Positions 14,245 through 27,400 of a DNA stretch of 64,000 nt are shown here, piece by piece. The notes under the pieces were generated by a model. The model made no database searches. It was not told where the DNA came from and saw only the letters and a list, made by a program, of their open reading frames with translations. How positions within the stretch are numbered: the stretch's first letter is position 1; each line of letters starts with the position of its first letter. The DNA comes from Aurelia coerulea (taxonomy: Eukaryota > Cnidaria > Scyphozoa > Semaeostomeae > Ulmaridae): positions 27,861,001 to 27,925,000 of the forward strand of contig CM076948.1 of the NCBI GenBank assembly GCA_039566865.1, given 5' to 3'. The position numbers and the translations under genes are program-made.

Positions 14245-17200
14245 TTTCCTGACCCCTATTCCCATGTAAAATGGCCTATTTAGGCCTTAAATCGAATTTG
14301 AAAATTTTTGAAAAAAAAATTTTGTTTTCGGCCAAAACCCCCTAAAAATGTCCCGAAGAACCCCAAACATGTTTCCTGACCCTTATTCCCATGTAAAATG
14401 GCCTACTTAGGCTTTAAATCGATTTTGAAAATTTTTGAAAAAAAATTTTTTTTTCGGCCAAAACCCCCTAAAAATGTCCCGAAGAACCCCAAACATGTTT
14501 CCTGACCCTTTTTTTCATGTAAAATGGCCTATTTAGGCCTTAAAACGAATTTGAAAATGTTTGAAAAAAAATTTTTTTTTTCGGCCAAAACCCCCTAAAA
14601 ACTGCCCGAAGAACCCCAAACATGTTTCCTGACCCTTTTTCCCATGTAAAATGGTCTATTTAGGCCTTAAATTGATTTTGAAAATTTTTGAAAAAAAAAT
14701 TTTTTTTCGGCCAAAACCCCCTAAAAATGTCCCGAAGAACCCCAAACATGTTTCCTGACCCTTTTTTTCATGTAAAATGGCCTATTTAGGCCTTAAAACG
14801 AATTTGAAAATGTTTGAAAAAAAATTTTTTTTTTCGGCCAAAACCCCCTAAAAACTGCCCGAAGAACCCCAAACATGTTTCCTGACCCTTTTTCCCATGT
14901 AAAATGGTCTATTTAGGCCTTAAATTGATTTTGAAAATTTTTGAAAAAAAAATTTTTTTTCGGCCAAAACCCCCTAAAAATGTCCCGAAGAACCCCAAAC
15001 ATGTTTTCTGACCCTTATTCCCATGTAAAATGGCCTATTTAGGCCTTAAATCGATTTTGAAAATTTTTGAAAAAAAAATTTTTTTTCGGCCAAAACCCCC
15101 TAAAAACTGCCCAAAGAACCCCAAACATGTTTCCTGACCCTTATTCCCATGTAAAATGGCCTATTTAGGCCTTAAATCGAATTTGAAAATTTTTGAAAAA
15201 AAAATTTTATTTTCGGCCAAAACCCCCTAAAAATGTCCCGAAGAACCCCAAACATGTTTCCTGACCCTTTTTCCCATGTAAAATGGTCTTTTTAGGCCTT
15301 AAATCGATTTTGAAAATTTTTGAAAAAAAATTTTTTTTTCGGCCAAAACCCACTAAAAATGTCCCGAAGAACCCCAAACATGTTTCCTGACCCTTTTTTT
15401 CATGTAAAATGGCCTATTTAGGCCTTAAAACGAATTTGAAAATGTTTGAAAAAAAATTTTTTTTTTCGGCCAAAACCCCTTAAAAACTGCCCGAAGAGCC
15501 CCAAACATGTTTCCTGACCCTTTTTCCCATGTAAAATGGTCTATTTAGGCCTTAAATCGATTTTGAAAATTTTTGAAAAAAAAATTTTTTTTCGGCCAAA
15601 ACCCCCTCAAAATGTCCCAAAGAACCCCAAACATGTTTCCTGACCCCTATTCCCATGTAAAATGGCCTATTTAGGCCTTAAATCGAATTTGAAAATTTTT
15701 GAAAAAAAAATTTTGTTTTCGGCCAAAACCCCCTAAAAATGTCCCGAAGAACCCCAAACATGTTTCCTGACCCTTTTTTTCATGTAAAATGGCCTATTTA
15801 GGCCTTAAAACGAATTTGAAAATGTTTGAAAAAAAATTTTTTTTTTCGGCCAAAACCCCCTAAAAACTGCCCGAAGAACCCCAAACATGTTTCCTGACCC
15901 TTTTTCCCATGTAAAATGGTCTATTTAGGCCTTAAATTGATTTTGAAAATTTTTGAAAAAAAAATTTTTTTTCGGCCAAAACCCCCTAAAAATGTCCCGA
16001 AGAACCCCAAACATGTTTTCTGACCCTTATTCCCATGTAAAATGGCCTATTTAGGCCTTAAATCGATTTTGAAAATTTTTGAAAAAAAAATTTTTTTTCG
16101 GCCAAAACCCCCTAAAAACTGCCCAAAGAACCCCAAACATGTTTCCTGACCCTTATTCCCATGTAAAATGGCCTATTTAGGCCTTAAATCGAATTTGAAA
16201 ATTTTTGAAAAAAAAATTTTATTTTCGGCCAAAACCCCCTAAAAATGTCCCGAAGAACCCCAAACATGTTTCCTGACCCTTTTTCCCATGTAAAATGGTC
16301 TTTTTAGGCCTTAAATCGATTTTGAAAATTTTTGAAAAAAAATTTTTTTTTCGGCCAAAACCCACTAAAAATGTCCCGAAGAACCCCAAACATGTTTCCT
16401 GACCCTTTTTTTCATGTAAAATGGCCTATTTAGGCCTTAAAACGAATTTGAAAATGTTTGAAAAAAAATTTTTTTTTTCGGCCAAAACCCCTTAAAAACT
16501 GCCCGAAGAGCCCCAAACATGTTTCCTGACCCTTTTTCCCATGTAAAATGGTCTATTTAGGCCTTAAATCGATTTTGAAAATTTTTGAAAAAAAAATTTT
16601 TTTTCGGCCAAAACCCCCTCAAAATGTCCCAAAGAACCCCAAACATGTTTCCTGACCCCTATTCCCATGTAAAATGGCCTATTTAGGCCTTAAATCGAAT
16701 TTGAAAATTTTTGAAAAAAAATTTTTTTTTTCGGCCAAAACCCCTTAAAAACTGCCCGAAGAGCCCCAAACATGTTTCCTGACCCTTTTTCCCATGTAAA
16801 ATGGTCTTTTTAGGCCTTAAATCGATTTTGAAAATTTTTGAAAAAAAATTTTTTTTTCGGCCAAAACCCACTAAAAATGTCCCGAAGAACCCCAAACATG
16901 TTTCCTGACCCTTTTTTTCATGTAAAATGGCCTATTTAGGCCTTAAAACGAATTTGAAAATGTTTGAAAAAAAATTTTTTTTTTCGGCCAAAACCCCTTA
17001 AAAACTGCCCGAAGAACCCCAAACATGTTTCCTGACCCTTTTTCCCATGTAAAATGGTCTATTTAGGCCTTAAATCGATTTTGAAAATTTTTGAAAAAAA
17101 ACTTTTTTTCGGCCAAAACCCCCTCAAAATGTCCCAAAGAACCCCAAACATGTTTCCTGACCCCTATTCCCATGTAAAATGGCCTATTTAGGCCTTAAAT

Positions 17201-17825
17201 CGAATTTGAAAATTTTTGAAAAAAAAATTTTGTTTTCGGCCAAAACCCCCTAAAAATGTCCCGAAGAACCCCAAACATGTTTCCTGACCCTTATTCCCAT
17301 GTAAAATGGCCTACTTAGGCTTTAAATCGATTTTGAAAATTTTTGAAAAAAAATTTTTTTTTCGGCCAAAACCCCCTAAAAATGTCCCGAAGAACCCCAA
17401 ACATGTTTCCTGACCCTTTTTTTCATGTAAAATGGCCTATTTAGGCCTTAAAACGAATTTGAAAATGTTTGAAAAAAAATTTTTTTTTTCGGCCAAAACC
17501 CCCTAAAAACTGCCCGAAGAACCCCAAACATGTTTCCTGACCCTTTTTCCCATGTAAAATGGTCTATTTAGGCCTTAAATTGATTTTGAAAATTTTTGAA
17601 AAAAAAATTTTTTTTCGGCCAAAACCCCCTAAAAATGTCCCGAAGAACCCCAAACATGTTTTCTGACCCTTATTCCCATGTAAAATGGCCTATTTAGGCC
17701 TTAAATCGATTTTGAAAATTTTTGAAAAAAAAATTTTTTTTCGGCCAAAACCCCCTAAAAACTGCCCAAAGAACCCCAAACATGTTTCCTGACCCTTATT
17801 CCCATGTAAAATGGCCTATTTAGGC
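14245..17825 (+). repeat. Satellite A duplicated block, copy 1 (~3.6 kb)
   Basis: This run of about 28 monomers reappears at 20818-24400 with an offset of 6573-6575 bp. Variant monomers recur in the same order: the TTTTGTTTTCGG variant at about 14321, 15711 and 17230 matches 20894, 22286 and 23805. The GGTCTTTTTAGG/CCCACTAAAA pair at 16683-16895 matches 23257-23469. The match ends on the left where 14210 and 20783 differ, and on the right near 17830/24405. This is higher-order repeat structure inside the array, not a gene. Confidence 0.75.
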
Positions 17826-18947
17826 CTTAAATCGAATTTGAAAATTTTTGAAAAAAAAATTTTATTTTCGGCCAAAACCCCCTAAAAATGTCCCGAAGAA
17901 CCCCAAACATGTTTCCTGACCCTTTTTCCCATGTAAAATGGTCTTTTTAGGCCTTAAATCGATTTTGAAAATTTTTGAAAAAAAATTTTTTTTTCGGCCA
18001 AAACCCACTAAAAATGTCCCGAAGAACCCCAAACATGTTTCCTGACCCTTTTTTTCATGTAAAATGGCCTATTTAGGCCTTAAAACGAATTTGAAAATGT
18101 TTGAAAAAAAATTTTTTTTTTCGGCCAAAACCCCTTAAAAACTGCCCGAAGAGCCCCAAACATGTTTCCTGACCCTTTTTCCCATGTAAAATGGTCTATT
18201 TAGGCCTTAAATCGATTTTGAAAATTTTTGAAAAAAAAATTTTTTTTCGGCCAAAACCCCCTCAAAATGTCCCAAAGAACCCCAAACATGTTTCCTGACC
18301 CCTATTCCCATGTAAAATGGCCTATTTAGGCCTTAAATCGAATTTGAAAATTTTTGAAAAAAAAATTTTGTTTTCGGCCAAAACCCCCTAAAAATGTCCC
18401 GAAGAACCCCAAACATGTTTCCTGACCCTTATTCCCATGTAAAATGGCCTACTTAGGCTTTAAATCGATTTTGAAAATTTTTGAAAAAAAATTTTTTTTC
18501 GGCCAAAACCCCCTAAAAATGTCCCGAAGAACCCCAAACATGTTTCCTGACCCTTTTTTTCATGTAAAATGGCCTATTTAGGCCTTAAAACGAATTTGAA
18601 AATGTTTGAAAAAAAATTTTTTTTTTCGGCCAAAACCCCCTAAAAACTGCCCGAAGAACCCCAAACATGTTTCCTGACCCTTTTTCCCATGTAAAATGGT
18701 CTATTTAGGCCTTAAATTGATTTTGAAAATTTTTGAAAAAAAAATTTTTTTTCGGCCAAAACCCCCTAAAAATGTCCCGAAGAACCCCAAACATGTTTTC
18801 TGACCCTTATTCCCATGTAAAATGGCCTATTTAGGCCTTAAATCGATTTTGAAAATTTTTGAAAAAAAAATTTTTTTTCGGCCAAAACCCCCTAAAAACT
18901 GCCCAAAGAACCCCAAACATGTTTCCTGACCCTTATTCCCATGTAAA

Positions 18948-20103
18948 ATGGCCTATTTAGGCCTTAAATCGAATTTGAAAATTTTTGAAAAACAAATTTT
19001 TTTTCGGCCAAAACCCCCTAAAAATGTCCCAAAGAACCCCAAACATGTTTCTCGACCCTTATTCCCATGTAAAATGGCCTATTTAGGCCTTAAATCGATT
19101 TTGAAAATTTTTGAAAAAATTTTTTTTTTTCGGCAAAAACCCCCTAAAAATGTCCCGAAGAACCCCAAAATGTTTCCTGACCCTTATTCCCATGTAAAAT
19201 GGCCTATTTAGGCCTTAAATCGATTTTGAAAATTTTTGAAAGAAAAATTTTTTTTTCGGCCAAAACCCCCTAAAAATGTCCCGAAGAACCCCAAACATGT
19301 TTCCTGACCCTTTTTTTCATGTAAAATGGCCTATTTAGGCCTTAAAACGAATTTGAAAATGTTTGAAAAAAAATTTTTTTTTTCGGCCAAAACCCCCTAA
19401 AAACTGCCCGAAGAACCCCAAACATGTTTCCTGACCCTTTTTCCCATGTAAAATGGTCTATTTAGGCCTTAAATTGATTTTGAAAATTTTTGAAAAAAAA
19501 ATTTTTTTTCGGCCAAAACCCCCTAAAAATGTCCCGAAGAACCCCAAACATGTTTTCTGACCCTTATTCCCATGTAAAATGGCCTATTTAGGCCTTAAAT
19601 CGATTTTGAAAATTTTTGAAAAAAAAATTTTTTTTCGGCCAAAACCCCCTAAAAACTGCCCAAAGAACCCCAAACATGTTTCCTGACCCTTATTCCCATG
19701 TAAAATGGCCTATTTAGGCCTTAAATCGAATTTGAAAATTTTTGAAAAAAAAATTTTATTTTCGGCCAAAACCCCCTAAAAATGTCCCGAAGAACCCCAA
19801 ACATGTTTCCTGACCCTCATTCCCATGTAAAATGGCCTATTTAGGCCTTAAATCGAATTTGAAAATTTTTGAAAAAAAAATTTTTTTTCGGCCAAAACCC
19901 CCTAAAAATGTCCCGAAGAACCCCAAACATGTTTCCTGACCCTTATTCCCATGTAAAATGGCCTACTTAGGCTTTAAATCGATTTTGAAGATTTTTGAAA
20001 AAAAAAATTTTTTTCGGATAAAACCCCCTAAAAATGTCCCGAAGAACCCCAAACATGTTTCCTGACCCTTATTCCCATGTAAAACGGCCTATTTAGGCCT
20101 TGA
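18948..20103 (+). repeat. Satellite A duplicated block, ~1.15 kb, copy 2
   Basis: Partner of 12755-13910, sharing the same rare variants in the same order, including GAAGATTTTTG at 19987. Confidence 0.7.
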
Positions 20104-20817
20104 ATCGATTTTGAAAACTTTTGAAAAAAAAAAATTTTTTTTGGCAAAAACCCCCTAAAAATGTCCCAAAGAACCCCAAACATGTTTCCTGACCCTTATT
20201 CCCATGTAAAATGGCCTATTTAGGCCTTAAATCGAATTTGAAAATTTTTGAAAAAAAAATTTTTTTTTCGGCCAAAACCCCCTAAAAATGTCCCAAAGAA
20301 CCCCAAACATGTTTCCTGACCCTTATTCCCATGTAAAATGGCCTATTTAGGCCTAAAATCGAATTTGAAAATTTTTGAAAAAAAAATTTTTTTTTCGGCC
20401 AAAACCCCCTAAAAATGTCCCGAAGAACCCCAAACATGTTTCCTGACCCTTTTTCCCATGTAAAATGGTCTTTTTAGGCCTTAAATCGATTTTGAAAATT
20501 TTTGAAAAAAAATTTTTTTTTCGGCCAAAACCCACTAAAAATGTCCCGAAGAACCCCAAACATGTTTCCTGACCCTTTTTTTCATGTAAAATGGCCTATT
20601 TAGGCCTTAAAACGAATTTGAAAATGTTTGAAAAAAAATTTTTTTTTTCGGCCAAAACCCCTTAAAAACTGCCCGAAGAACCCCAAACATGTTTCCTGAC
20701 CCTTTTTCCCATGTAAAATGGTCTATTTAGGCCTTAAATCGATTTTGAAAATTTTTGAAAAAAAAATTTTTTTTCGGCCAAAACCCCCTCAAAATGTCCC
20801 AAAGAACCCCAAACATG

Positions 20818-23800
20818 TTTCCTGACCCCTATTCCCATGTAAAATGGCCTATTTAGGCCTTAAATCGAATTTGAAAATTTTTGAAAAAAAAATTTTGTTT
20901 TCGGCCAAAACCCCCTAAAAATGTCCCGAAGAACCCCAAACATGTTTCCTGACCCTTATTCCCATGTAAAATGGCCTACTTAGGCTTTAAATCGATTTTG
21001 AAAATTTTTGAAAAAAAATTTTTTTTTCGGCCAAAACCCCCTAAAAATGTCCCGAAGAACCCCAAACATGTTTCCTGACCCTTTTTTTCATGTAAAATGG
21101 CCTATTTAGGCCTTAAAACGAATTTGAAAATGTTTGAAAAAAAATTTTTTTTTTCGGCCAAAACCCCCTAAAAACTGCCCGAAGAACCCCAAACATGTTT
21201 CCTGACCCTTTTTCCCATGTAAAATGGTCTATTTAGGCCTTAAATTGATTTTGAAAATTTTTGAAAAAAAAATTTTTTTTCGGCCAAAACCCCCTAAAAA
21301 TGTCCCGAAGAACCCCAAACATGTTTCCTGACCCTTTTTTTCATGTAAAATGGCCTATTTAGGCCTTAAAACGAATTTGAAAATGTTTGAAAAAAAATTT
21401 TTTTTTTCGGCCAAAACCCCCTAAAAACTGCCCGAAGAACCCCAAACATGTTTCCTGACCCTTTTTCCCATGTAAAATGGTCTATTTAGGCCTTAAATTG
21501 ATTTTGAAAATTTTTGAAAAAAAAATTTTTTTTCGGCCAAAACCCCCTAAAAATGTCCCGAAGAACCCCAAACATGTTTTCTGACCCTTATTCCCATGTA
21601 AAATGGCCTATTTAGGCCTTAAATCGATTTTGAAAATTTTTGAAAAAAAAATTTTTTTTCGGCCAAAACCCCCTAAAAACTGCCCAAAGAACCCCAAACA
21701 TGTTTCCTGACCCTTATTCCCATGTAAAATGGCCTATTTAGGCCTTAAATCGAATTTGAAAATTTTTGAAAAAAAAATTTTATTTTCGGCCAAAACCCCC
21801 TAAAAATGTCCCGAAGAACCCCAAACATGTTTCCTGACCCTTTTTCCCATGTAAAATGGTCTTTTTAGGCCTTAAATCGATTTTGAAAATTTTTGAAAAA
21901 AAATTTTTTTTTCGGCCAAAACCCACTAAAAATGTCCCGAAGAACCCCAAACATGTTTCCTGACCCTTTTTTTCATGTAAAATGGCCTATTTAGGCCTTA
22001 AAACGAATTTGAAAATGTTTGAAAAAAAATTTTTTTTTTCGGCCAAAACCCCTTAAAAACTGCCCGAAGAGCCCCAAACATGTTTCCTGACCCTTTTTCC
22101 CATGTAAAATGGTCTATTTAGGCCTTAAATCGATTTTGAAAATTTTTGAAAAAAAAATTTTTTTTCGGCCAAAACCCCCTCAAAATGTCCCAAAGAACCC
22201 CAAACATGTTTCCTGACCCCTATTCCCATGTAAAATGGCCTATTTAGGCCTTAAATCGAATTTGAAAATTTTTGAAAAAAAAATTTTGTTTTCGGCCAAA
22301 ACCCCCTAAAAATGTCCCGAAGAACCCCAAACATGTTTCCTGACCCTTTTTTTCATGTAAAATGGCCTATTTAGGCCTTAAAACGAATTTGAAAATGTTT
22401 GAAAAAAAATTTTTTTTTTTCGGCCAAAACCCCCTAAAAACTGCCCGAAGAACCCCAAACATGTTTCCTGACCCTTTTTCCCATGTAAAATGGTCTATTT
22501 AGGCCTTAAATTGATTTTGAAAATTTTTGAAAAAAAAATTTTTTTTCGGCCAAAACCCCCTAAAAATGTCCCGAAGAACCCCAAACATGTTTTCTGACCC
22601 TTATTCCCATGTAAAATGGCCTATTTAGGCCTTAAATCGATTTTGAAAATTTTTGAAAAAAAAATTTTTTTTCGGCCAAAACCCCCTAAAAACTGCCCAA
22701 AGAACCCCAAACATGTTTCCTGACCCTTATTCCCATGTAAAATGGCCTATTTAGGCCTTAAATCGAATTTGAAAATTTTTGAAAAAAAAATTTTATTTTC
22801 GGCCAAAACCCCCTAAAAATGTCCCGAAGAACCCCAAACATGTTTCCTGACCCTTTTTCCCATGTAAAATGGTCTTTTTAGGCCTTAAATCGATTTTGAA
22901 AATTTTTGAAAAAAAATTTTTTTTTCGGCCAAAACCCACTAAAAATGTCCCGAAGAACCCCAAACATGTTTCCTGACCCTTTTTTTCATGTAAAATGGCC
23001 TATTTAGGCCTTAAAACGAATTTGAAAATGTTTGAAAAAAAATTTTTTTTTTCGGCCAAAACCCCTTAAAAACTGCCCGAAGAGCCCCAAACATGTTTCC
23101 TGACCCTTTTTCCCATGTAAAATGGTCTATTTAGGCCTTAAATCGATTTTGAAAATTTTTGAAAAAAAAATTTTTTTTCGGCCAAAACCCCCTCAAAATG
23201 TCCCAAAGAACCCCAAACATGTTTCCTGACCCCTATTCCCATGTAAAATGGCCTATTTAGGCCTTAAATCGAATTTGAAAATTTTTGAAAAAAAATTTTT
23301 TTTTTCGGCCAAAACCCCTTAAAAACTGCCCGAAGAGCCCCAAACATGTTTCCTGACCCTTTTTCCCATGTAAAATGGTCTTTTTAGGCCTTAAATCGAT
23401 TTTGAAAATTTTTGAAAAAAAATTTTTTTTTCGGCCAAAACCCACTAAAAATGTCCCGAAGAACCCCAAACATGTTTCCTGACCCTTTTTTTCATGTAAA
23501 ATGGCCTATTTAGGCCTTAAAACGAATTTGAAAATGTTTGAAAAAAAATTTTTTTTTTCGGCCAAAACCCCTTAAAAACTGCCCGAAGAACCCCAAACAT
23601 GTTTCCTGACCCTTTTTCCCATGTAAAATGGTCTATTTAGGCCTTAAATCGATTTTGAAAATTTTTGAAAAAAAAATTTTTTTTCGGCCAAAACCCCCTC
23701 AAAATGTCCCAAAGAACCCCAAACATGTTTCCTGACCCCTATTCCCATGTAAAATGGCCTATTTAGGCCTTAAATCGAATTTGAAAATTTTTGAAAAAAA

Positions 23801-24400
23801 AATTTTGTTTTCGGCCAAAACCCCCTAAAAATGTCCCGAAGAACCCCAAACATGTTTCCTGACCCTTATTCCCATGTAAAATGGCCTACTTAGGCTTTAA
23901 ATCGATTTTGAAAATTTTTGAAAAAAAATTTTTTTTTCGGCCAAAACCCCCTAAAAATGTCCCGAAGAACCCCAAACATGTTTCCTGACCCTTTTTTTCA
24001 TGTAAAATGGCCTATTTAGGCCTTAAAACGAATTTGAAAATGTTTGAAAAAAAATTTTTTTTTTCGGCCAAAACCCCCTAAAAACTGCCCGAAGAACCCC
24101 AAACATGTTTCCTGACCCTTTTTCCCATGTAAAATGGTCTATTTAGGCCTTAAATTGATTTTGAAAATTTTTGAAAAAAAAATTTTTTTTCGGCCAAAAC
24201 CCCCTAAAAATGTCCCGAAGAACCCCAAACATGTTTTCTGACCCTTATTCCCATGTAAAATGGCCTATTTAGGCCTTAAATCGAGTTTGAAAATTTTTGA
24301 AAAAAAAATTTTTTTTCGGCCAAAACCCCCTAAAAACTGCCCAAAGAACCCCAAACATGTTTCCTGACCCTTATTCCCATGTAAAATGGCCTATTTAGGC
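20818..24400 (+). repeat. Satellite A duplicated block, copy 2 (~3.6 kb)
   Basis: Second copy of the 14245-17825 block, with the same order of variant monomers. Length differences of one or two bases lie in the A/T runs. The extent was judged by eye from diagnostic variants. Confidence 0.75.
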
Positions 24401-27400
24401 CTTAAATTGATTTTGAAAATTTTTGAAAAAAAAATTTTTTTTCGGCCAAAACCCCCTCAAAATGTCCCAAAGAACCCCAAACATGTTTCCTGACCCCTAT
24501 TCCCATGTAAAATGGCCTATTTAGGCCTTAAATCGAATTTGAAAATTTTTGAAAAAAAAATTTTGTTTTCGGCCAAAACCCCCTAAAAATGTCCCGAAGA
24601 ACCCCAAACATGTTTCCTGACCCTTATTCCCATGTAAAATGGCCTACTTAGGCTTTAAATCGATTTTGAAAATTTTTGAAAAAAAATTTTTTTTCGGCCA
24701 AAACCCCCTAAAAATGTCCCGAAGAACCCCAAACATGTTTCCTGACCCTTTTTTTCATGTAAAATGGCCTATTTAGGCCTTAAAACGAATTTGAAAATGT
24801 TTGAAAAAAAATTTTTTTTTTCGGCCAAAACCCCCTAAAAACTGCCCGAAGAACCCCAAACATGTTTCCTGACCCTTTTTCCCATGTAAAATGGTCTATT
24901 TAGGCCTTAAATTGATTTTGAAAATTTTTGAAAAAAAAATTTTTTTTCGGCCAAAACCCCCTAAAAATGTCCCGAAGAACCCCAAACATGTTTTCTGACC
25001 CTTATTCCCATGTAAAATGGCCTATTTAGGCCTTAAATCGATTTTGAAAATTTTTGAAAAAAAAATTTTTTTTCGGCCAAAACCCCCTAAAAACTGCCCA
25101 AAGAACCCCAAACATGTTTCCTGACCCTTATTCCCATGTAAAATGGCCTATTTAGGCCTTAAATCGAATTTGAAAATTTTTGAAAAAAAAATTTTATTTT
25201 CGGCCAAAACCCCCTAAAAATGTCCCGAAGAACCCCAAACATGTTTCCTGACCCTCATTCCCATGTAAAATGGCCTATTTAGGCCTTAAATCGAATTTGA
25301 AAATTTTTGAAAAAAAAATTTTTTTTCGGCCAAAACCCCCTAAAAATGTCCCGAAGAACCCCAAACATGTTTCCTGACCCTTATTCCCATGTAAAATGGC
25401 CTACTTAGGCTTTAAATCGATTTTGAAATTTTTTAAAAAAAAATTTTTTTTCGGATAAAACCCCCTAAAAATGTCCCGAAGAACCCCAAACATGTTTCCT
25501 GACCCTTATTCCCATGTAAAACGGCCTATTTAGGCCTTGAATCGATTTTGAAAACTTTTGAAAAAAAAAAAATTTTTTTGGCAAAAACCCCCTAAAAATG
25601 TCCCAAAGAACCCCAAACATGTTTCCTGACCCTTATTCCCATGTAAAATGGCCTATTTAGGCCTAAAATCGAATTTGAAAATTTTGAAAAAAAAATTATT
25701 TTTTCGGCCAAAACCCCCTAAAAATGTCCCGAAGAACCCCAAACATGTTTCCTGACCCTTTTTCCCATGTAAAATGGTCTTTTTAGGCCTTAAATCGATT
25801 TTGAAAATTTTTGAAAAAAAAATTTTTTTTCGGCCAAAACCCCCTAAAAATGTCCCGAAGAACCCCAAACATGTTTCCTGACCCTTTTTTTCATGTAAAA
25901 TGGCCTATTTAGGCCTTAAAACGAATTTGAAAATTTTTGAAAAAATTTTTTTTTTTCGGCAAAAACCCCCTAAAAATGTCCCGAAGAACCCCAAAATGTT
26001 TCCTGACCCTTATTCCCATGTAAAATGGCCTATTTAGGCCTTAAATCGATTTTGAAAATTTTTGAAAGAAAAATTTTTTTTCGGATAAAACCCCCTAAAA
26101 ATGTCCCGAAGAACCCCAAACATGTTTCCTGACCCTTATTCCCATGTAAAACGGCCTATTTAGGCCTTGAATCGATTTTGAAAACTTTTGAAAAAAAAAA
26201 ATTTTTTTTGGCAAAAACCCCCTAAAAATGTCCCAAAGAACCCCAAACATGTTTCCTGACCCTTATTCCCATGTAAAATGGCCTATTTAGGCCTTAAATC
26301 GAATTTGAAAATTTTTGAAAAAAAAATTTGTTTTTCGGCCAAAACCCCCTAAAAATGTCCCAAAGAACCCCAAACATGTTTCCTGACCCTTATTCCCATG
26401 TAAAATGGCCTATTTAGGCCTAAAATCGAATTTGAAAATTTTTGAAAAAAAAATTTTTTTTTCGGCCAAAACCCCCTAAAAATGTCCCGAAGAACCCCAA
26501 ACATGTTTCCTGACCCTTTTTCCCATGTGAAATGGTCTTTTTAGGCCTTAAATCGATTTTGAAAATTTTTGAAAAAAAATTTTTTTTTCGGCCAAAACCC
26601 ACTAAAAATGTCCCGAAGAACCCCAAACATGTTTCCTGACCCTTTTTTTCATGTAAAATGGCCTATTTAGGCCTTAAAACGAATTTGAAAATGTTTGAAA
26701 AAAAATTTTTTTTTTCGGCCAAAACCCCTTAAAAACTGCCCGAAGAACCCCAAACATGTTTCCTGACCCTTTTTCCCATGTAAAATGGTCTATTTAGGCC
26801 TTAAATCGATTTTGAAAATTTTTGAAAAAAAAATTTTTTTTCGGCCAAAACCCCCTCAAAATGTCCCAAAGAACCCCAAACATGTTTCCTGACCCCTATT
26901 CCCATGTAAAATGGCCTATTTAGGCCTTAAATCGAATTTGAAAATTTTTGAAAAAAAAATTTTGTTTTCGGCCAAAACCCCCTAAAAATGTCCCGAAGAA
27001 CCCCAAACATGTTTCCTGACCCTTATTCCCATGTAAAATGGCCTACTTAGGCTTTAAATCGATTTTGAAAATTTTTGAAAAAAAATTTTTTTTTCGGCCA
27101 AAACCCCCTAAAAATGTCCCGAAGAACCCCAAACATGTTTCCTGACCCTTTTTTTCATGTAAAATGGCCTATTTAGGCCTTAAAACGAATTTGAAAATGT
27201 TTGAAAAAAAATTTTTTTTTTCGGCCAAAACCCCCTAAAAACTGCCCGAAGAACCCCAAACATGTTTCCTGACCCTTTTTCCCATGTAAAATGGTCTATT
27301 TAGGCCTTAAATTGATTTTGAAAATTTTTGAAAAAAAAATTTTTTTTCGGCCAAAACCCCCTAAAAATGTCCCGAAGAACCCCAAACATGTTTTCTGACC

